This document shows positions 57,651 to 64,000 of a stretch of 64,000 bases of DNA, in pieces. The notes below the pieces were generated by a model. It had not been told where the DNA came from and did no database searches. It saw only the letters and a list, made by a program, of their open reading frames with translations. A program made the translations under genes and the position numbers. How positions within the stretch are numbered: the first letter of the stretch is position 1; each line of letters opens with the position of its first letter. The stretch comes from Fusarium oxysporum f. sp. lycopersici 4287 (Eukaryota; Ascomycota; Sordariomycetes; Hypocreales; Nectriaceae), in NCBI RefSeq assembly GCF_000149955.1, contig NC_030987.1, positions 2,943,236 through 3,007,235 on the forward strand, in the 5' to 3' direction.

Positions 57651-60600
57651 GTCGGGAGGCGCACTCAGGGATTTGGGCAGCAGGTTGAGTTAACAAGAAA
57701 GGCGGCCGTCGATATTAATTACGACGGCGAGCCATAATCAAGATGGATAGCGAAGTGTTTCGAGCTGGGCGTAATCGCATAGTAACCACTGCGCGTGGCA
57801 TGTGAAATTGCAATCAACTTGCAGAGGCGGAACTTAGATTCACTCCAGTTTGAGCTTGAGCTTGAGCTTGAGAAACCAATAGATGGAGCGGGCGCAAACT
57901 AAGATGGAGGGGTCAAGGGGGTTGGAAATCTTAAAGCTCAATGCTCGGACAAAGCAACATCCAAGCTGGAAGCTTTGTTTGCTAATATCGCAAAAGAAAA
58001 AGGTGGCGGCAGTCTTGATTGCTGTTGTGGCGGGAGCTGGAGGGTGGCAATGGTGGTTTGTGCTCAGCAATGGGTAACAACTGTGATGGGAATGTATGAG
58101 AGAGAGCATGCACAGCTGATACTGGATTGACTATGAGTGGTTGAATCCTTTTCGTCACTGGGAGAATTCGAGGTGACGCGAGGTGCGAATGATACGGTAC
58201 GGTGCGTTACGAAGCGCGAGATGCGGAGAGCAGAAGGTTTGTTGTTGGTCGTTTCTGTTGGCTGCTGGTGGTGCTTCTGCTGCGTGTGAGGGGTTGATAG
58301 TTCGTGGGTGGAGGCAGAGACGATATGCGGTCTTTGCGAGTGATCAACAGGAGAGATGGGGGTCGGTAGCTGCAGGTGGAAGATCGTAAAGAGATGGAGG
58401 GGTTTCGAGCTGGACAAGCTGTTCTACGGGTGGTGGCAGCGAGAGTGATTTTGAGTTCGAAAACGCTATCGTAGACGTCAATGTAAGTAAATTGAGGTGA
58501 AGTCAAAATCAAGGGAAATGCTCGAGGTGAGTGAGCCCAGAGTTGTTGTTGTTGATCCAGATGCTCGGGTCAAGGCCAACTCGGGGCGGGTGGCAGCCCA
58601 GTTTTGGGTGTGTGTGCGCTGAGGTCTAGTGGGCTCAAAGCTTCCAGGCGGTACCGCAGTGCCAGGTATTCCAGGCAGCTCGTTAGTGGCGGTTAAGGGT
58701 TGGCGCTGGTGGCGGCTTGGACCACGAGGTACAAGATGCCCCGTACCTCTTAGCTCGGGGCCAGGATGGAGAATGGAGATGAGATGGGGAATAGTTGAGT
58801 GGAGATTACATGTGTATGGGTGGGTAATTTATGAATTGGATGGATTTGGATCGGAGGAGAATCAACAACAGACGAGATGTGGATTATTACCAACCTGGGT
58901 TACCGGGCTCTTCTCTCCCGTTCTCGTTCGCCTGTACAGCAGAGATGGATGAGTGGACGGATCAGAGGAGAGCGAGATTATCAGAGTCGAGGAATGGACC
59001 GCATCTTGTTTCCCCAGAGTCTTAGATTAAACGGGCGCTGAAAGACCTCTGATGCCGAATGACGAGACCCGATGCTAGACAGCACCCTTCAAACACACCG
59101 AAGTGGCTGGAACTGAAAGCCGGGGCAGAGAGACTTTTGTCTAACAACCAAAGATGGTCAACTTTGGTTAGATTTTTGGTTAGATCTGTTTTGCCCAAAT
59201 ATGTTTACGTTGAAATTATCTCGTTATTCTGTTGCTGTAGAGTCGAGAACGTAGATTGAGCCGAGCCGATGAGCCGTGACTCCAATGAACTAAACTCGTT
59301 CAACCGAAACTCGAAGACGGCGAGAATACTCGAAGCGGCGATGTTTATGTAACAGGTTGGATCTCGAATTAATGTTTCGGCGGCGGCACTGCGGGTGGCT
59401 AAACACCTAATAAATGGATCTTCGGGGTGGGCGATGCCATTCCACAGACAAAGCCTTTAAGATGATAGGTCCAAGTCAACGACAACGGCGGGCCTTGCTA
59501 AAACAATTACCCGACCCTTTTTTTTTCTTTCCTTTCTTTTCTTTTCTTGTCGTGGGCGGGCGGCTCTGCTGGCCCTTTCGTCAGTGGTTGATCGTAGAAG
59601 GGCAAGCCGGAGTAAATATTGTAAAACAGAAAAGAAGTAAATACGGAGAAAAGAGGGTCGAGGCCTGAGAATGGAGTCCTTTGTGATTATCGAGAATGGA
59701 GGCGAATGGGACCTGAACCCCCTTGACTTCAGCCTGTGCCCTTGACGGGGTTTATTTGGAGCGACTTCAGAGCAAGATAAGGTAAGGAAGCACATGCAAG
59801 TCAACGAGCTTCAAAAGAAAGACAAGCAAGCGCCTTGTATGCATCAAAAGAGACGACGTCCGCCAATCCTCAAATCCCTGGCTCTCAAGTTGCGGTGAAA
59901 GCAACCATTAAATCGACAGTCGTCGGGGCCCCGACCAGGGTCTTCCCAGCAGCCAAGGCCCAATGAGTTGCAGTAGATGTGTAGTACTGATACTTTGATC
60001 AGAGTCGCAGCAAGACCAGCAGCTCACGTCTCACAGGCAAGTAAACGAAAGAGAAGGAATTCGTTCCTATTTTGGTCATTGGAAATCATTACATGAGGCT
60101 CAACATCTGAAGAGAAAGGCACAACGTATTCTGAGTACTGCTATTATCTAGCCCCAATTCATTACTCAGGACAAGAAAGACTCAACCTCGACTGTTTTGA
60201 CTATTTCTCCCTCGAGACACAAAAGACATAAGGCAGACAGATAGATAATGGAAACTCCGGGGTTCAAAGCATGGCAGACAAGGTCAGGGCCTCTGATTGA
60301 ATACCATGGTGACGGTCATGATAGTGGAACTCTAGGTGTGCTCTGACATGTCTATGGCTTGTGCTCTAGACTCATAGACTCCTAGGCCAGGTTGGGACGT
60401 CTTTTACAGCACCGGGTACATTATCAAATTCTCCGCTGTTGCAATTACTACACACTTACAACACTGACTGACTCTGACGTCCACAAGTCCGAATACACAG
60501 CAACGTTAACTTTTAACTTGACACTCCTCTTACAACAACTTCCACAACTAACTAACTCAGCCCAATCCTCAACACAGCAACCATCGCGCACACTAGCGTC

Positions 60601-63600
60601 TACGGTATAAGCTAGACATGCCGAGGCCAAGCATCAAGAAGCCAGCTAAAGAACGCCATGGGTAACGGTGCCGCAGTCAACTCCCTGCCCTGGCCTGTCC
60701 TGTCCTCCGCTGTCTCGTGCTCTGCTTCGACGGGCTTGTACTCGAGATACAGCAGGTACTGAAGGGAAGCGAGTCGGTAAGCGAACAGTTTCCGAGCTGC
60801 GAATTCATCGACATGGATCATCGATAAGGCATCGACCGGTGAGAGTTTCAAAATTGCGCGTATCGATCGCAGCCCAACTGTAATGTAAGGTAGGTACTTC
60901 TTGTAGTTGTACATGTCGGTAGGCAGGGTAAGGGTATTTTGTATGAGATTATCACAACCCCTTGTTCTGGTCATCACACTACCATCACCAACGCGCGCAG
61001 TTGCAAGCCGCCGCTATCGGCTGGCAGCATTGGCCTACCTGTTGGTGTCTGCTCTATTGGTTCAAGAAAACGTGCGCCGTACACATGACGTTATTGTACA
61101 TGCAACTTAAGAGAAAAAGTGTGTGTGTGCGCTGTACGTCCTTGACTTAATTAGCACAACCACCAGTCGGCTCCGAGATGGATGCGAATTTGTTTGTTTG
61201 TGGTGTGAAGGATGAGCTTGTCTTTCAACTACCTCACAATTTACTGTACTTTTTCCCCCCCCAAAATCTCTCACCCACTCGACTCGAACTGCCGTGAGAA
61301 GAGAAAAATTCTCCGGTGGCTCCGTCGTAGAATCCTTCAGTCAGTACGTAATTAGTAGGATCACTCTACTCGACGGATAACTCGGGCTCGACTCGCGCCG
61401 TGTCCATTGGCATCTCGATCCGTAGCGCTTGACTCGCATTGCCGGATATAGCTCCGCTTGAACTTTTGAGGATATCAAGACGTGGGAGCCCCCTTTACAT
61501 GACATTGGATGACATTCTGCCAAGACATACTGCCATGCCAGTGATCAAGTCAGAAGCCTGACATTACTGTGTAACTTTGTACGTGTTTGAATTCGCCTAT
61601 TCCTTAGTTCCAGTCCCTGGTCAGTCAAAGTATCGGAATTTTGAATCAAAGAGGATCCCGACTAATCCCTGATCTTCTTGATGCCGATGGCCCCCCTTGC
61701 GAATATGATGCAGGCAGCACGATGCTGATGGATGTGAGCTGAGCAAGCCACGAGGTACCATCACCGTGTCTTCGGGTTCGATCGATTCGAATGATCCTCT
61801 TTACCGAGCAGGCATAGAAACAGATGATGCTCCACGCTCAGGTACGGATATCTCTTGGACTCTTCTCGGCTCAAGGGCTCGGTTCAAAGGTCATTTATTC
61901 ATTCACCAGAGAATCCGGCAACTAAGAAGCAACTAAACATTTAGCTAGTGTTATGTCTGAGGCCTCGGCCCTAACGGCCACTTGCACGTTTGTATCCGTA
62001 GAACAAATGCCAGTCTAATTCCATTGGATGCTATGCGTCGTGGGGTTGCATCGCCATCGTCATGTCCCGCCACGAAATGCCCCGCGATAAGCTGCCTCGA
62101 GGCTCTTATGTCGCTTGTGTCTTCCCCTCCATTAGTGATCTACAGGAACAAGAAAGAGCACGGCCAACGGCCACCCCGTGGCGAATGAGTCACGTTCGCG
62201 CTATTATTCTCAACAATTCGATACCGACTCTCACAGAATCGTCCAGGTCTGGCCTGTTTGTTCACTATCAGCAACCTGGGGCTGTCGAGGCTAAGTCGGA
62301 GCGGCATTCACACGAGGTCTGGACTGTCGATCTTCATCCTGTTAGCGGGCCACTGCAACCACATATCTGTTATTTTCCGTGACGTTGGTAAAGATCACTA
62401 TCAGCAGGGCAAGGTACGTATTCATTCACAGACTTGCGATATTGCCTTCTTGTCGGTGAAGAGGACTTTCTGTCCGAATTTCCGGCTGCCTGCAGTTGTC
62501 TTGCAGATCACTTGTTGAATAGCCTCAAGATATGATGATCAAGGTACATGAGAGTGACGACGGAATTGATAACCCTTCTTGATGTCTCAAGATGAGCTGT
62601 CAACAACACGAGTGGCCTATCTGGGCAATTCGCATGTCTCAATCTTGTTTCCTCCCCTGCTCGGCTTCATACAGTATTCTGTGGCTGCAGCATATGTCTT
62701 GGTGCAATATGTAATGTTGTGTGTATGGGGCCAGAGAAAATGGCTAACTATCAATCTTTGGAAACAAACACAAGTGCCGGTCTGAGAGTCCAGCGACTAC
62801 AGCAGTGACTAGCCATAATATGAATAGCTGCATTCTTAGTAAACTATCATGGCTGATGTTTTAGTTGTTATCATATTAGTTGTCTCCTTAGAAGTTGCTT
62901 CGTCAACTCTTTCCAACTGCATAGTTTACCCTCTATTGATGTCTTGCAATGACATATCGTTCTATCCAGGTTTCAAAATATATGTATCCCTCCTTAACTC
63001 TAACCATAACTTACTGTCTCTTGTACGTATTGTGGTCTACCTATGTCGAACATGGCGTTCATCACGTGTAACTTTATTGAAACCTCCACCTCCACCCTCA
63101 CAACTCCACTCCACTTGTCTTCCTCTTCAACATCCATCTCACCGCCCAGCACTCGCTTCTGTAACCATAGCTTATGAGCTGCAGCAGAAAAAAAGGGTCC
63201 TCGTACATACATTGCAACCGCCCTAACCCACAGCCCCAGTCTCCGCAGTTGACCAGCCTTTGGCGGTTACTGGTATTTTGTCTCGTCTCCGCGTAAACAA
63301 ACGAGTTCCAGTAGATACGGGACATCCATTCACCCTTGAAGCTTTGGGATTGCTTCAAGATCCCTGATGCAGATGCTCTTTTGTTTGACCTGACAATGAA
63401 ATGAGATGAACCATCCTATTCCGGCGGGCGCGCGTGGAGCGGCCGCATGAGCTTTTATTTCATCCTTGCTATGGATTGTTACAGGTCACATCCTGGGTTG
63501 GAGAGGTTACCAACCAGAATCCCTGCTGTGTCCTCCGAGTGCTTGGGAACCCAAGATTGCATCCGGATCATCATCTCGGATTTGCTGGGTTACTCGATCG

Positions 63601-64000
63601 GAACTTGATCAATATCAATTCCCCACACCAAATTACGGTTGCAGCTGCGCTCAAATGTGTGTCAGGCATGTCCTGGCAGACCGGTTCACGTCAAGAGAGA
63701 CAGCTGTGTTTCCACCTCAGAATAATCCTGGTCAAAGGTTGACCGTGCCTGATCACAAGGAACAACTTTCAGCGAATCTTGGCCATTGGGAGCAACATTA
63801 TTAATGCTTTGTCGGCAAATGTTACTCTTAGCACATCACGGAGTCACGAGATGGGTGGCATAGCAGCTGTTCGCTTACTCTGTCGCCTTTGACATTGTGA
63901 GTCTTGTTCGACGTCTGTCATCATCATTGGCCTGGGTCGACTAGTGATGGGCGGGCCGTCCCTTGACCGTCTCACTGAAGTGAGCAGCTGACTTGTCACA
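57651..64000. other. Gene-poor 6.35-kb region to the window edge
   Basis: The left part is the promoter and 5' UTR of the LST4-like gene. The rest holds only short frames without conserved sequence; the longest (60612-60977 minus; 62849-63226 plus) are not convincing. Small features: a TTGAGC tandem at 57850-57873, a T/C-rich tract at 59516-59547, short runs of C near 61254. No tRNA, rRNA or mobile element recognised. It may be a long regulatory region of a gene beyond 64000, or contain a transcript I cannot see. Confidence 0.45.
57850..57873. repeat. TTGAGC hexanucleotide tandem, about four copies
   Basis: Three perfect TTGAGC units and a fourth ending TTGAGA, in the 5' flank of the LST4-like gene about 200 bp upstream of its start codon. 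A small microsatellite, likely length-polymorphic. Confidence 0.8.

Noticed and set aside
60612..60977. 121-codon minus-strand open frame
   Set aside because: Passable composition but no family resemblance, no flanking exons and no promoter signals I could name.
61775..61793. GGTTCGATCGATTCG resembling a tRNA T-arm
   Set aside because: No acceptor or anticodon stem can be paired around it and no A-box lies upstream at the right distance.
62849..63226. 125-codon plus-strand frame with a hydrophobic start resembling a signal peptide
   Set aside because: Hydrophobic start is followed by low-information sequence; overlapping opposite-strand frames are equally open, so no coding evidence.
1..64000. 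Transposable element, CRISPR or horizontally acquired cluster
   Set aside because: No transposase, reverse transcriptase, terminal repeat pair, regularly spaced repeat or compositional island was recognised on reading either strand; genes are standard fungal housekeeping genes.

Overview
The window looks like chromosomal DNA of a filamentous ascomycete (Pezizomycotina). Protein character and gene structure point to Sordariomycetes, most likely Fusarium or a close relative; that placement is inference, since no rDNA or marker gene is present. Introns are short (mostly 45-70 nt) with GTAAGT/GTATGT-like donors, CTAAC/CTGAC-like branch sites and CAG/TAG acceptors. Genes are mono- to oligo-exonic, lie on both strands, and are nearly all conserved eukaryotic housekeeping genes. 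I see no transposon, no rRNA, no convincing tRNA and no secondary-metabolite cluster.

Layout. 1-5.7 kb: 3' end of an RRM RNA-binding protein; RIO2 kinase (-) diverging from proteasome subunit RPN1 (+). 6.1-9.4 kb: oligopeptide (OPT) transporter (-), interrupted by a 295-N assembly gap. 11.9-16.6 kb: 5-formyl-THF cyclo-ligase and the importin-beta MTR10 (+). 17.7-22.2 kb: a large unrecognised nuclear-looking protein with a tandem cysteine array, followed after one base by a second Cys-rich ORF in the +1 frame. 23.2-24.1 kb: a Ras GTPase (-). 24.1-31.0 kb: gene-poor. 31.0-43.4 kb: dense block of MoCF/molybdopterin-binding-domain protein (-), GMF (+), NBP35 (-, with a 257-N gap), deoxyhypusine hydroxylase (+), Pol I subunit RPA12 (-) and cohesin loader SCC2 (+). 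44.9-53.4 kb: vacuolar Ca2+/H+ exchanger (+) and IML1 (+). 54.0-57.7 kb: a folliculin-interacting/LST4-like protein (-), convergent with IML1. 57.7-64 kb: no supportable gene.

Functional links. IML1 (SEACIT/GATOR1, GAP for Gtr1/RagA) and the LST4/FNIP-like protein (partner of Lst7/folliculin, GAP for Gtr2/RagC) act on the two halves of the Rag heterodimer upstream of TORC1 and are convergent neighbours here. RIO2, MTR10 and RPA12 serve ribosome synthesis and nuclear import; NBP35 builds cytosolic Fe-S clusters; LIA1 is a diiron enzyme that hydroxylates eIF5A.

Several coding sequences could be joined by hand through splice signals and protein continuity, revealing very small exons: an ATG-only exon, and 9-, 10-, 18- and 19-nt exons. 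Both N-gaps are flanked by small indels that break the frame, so gap edges should be treated as low-quality sequence. The most unusual item is the tandem Cys-array protein with its TGA-C-ATG junction.
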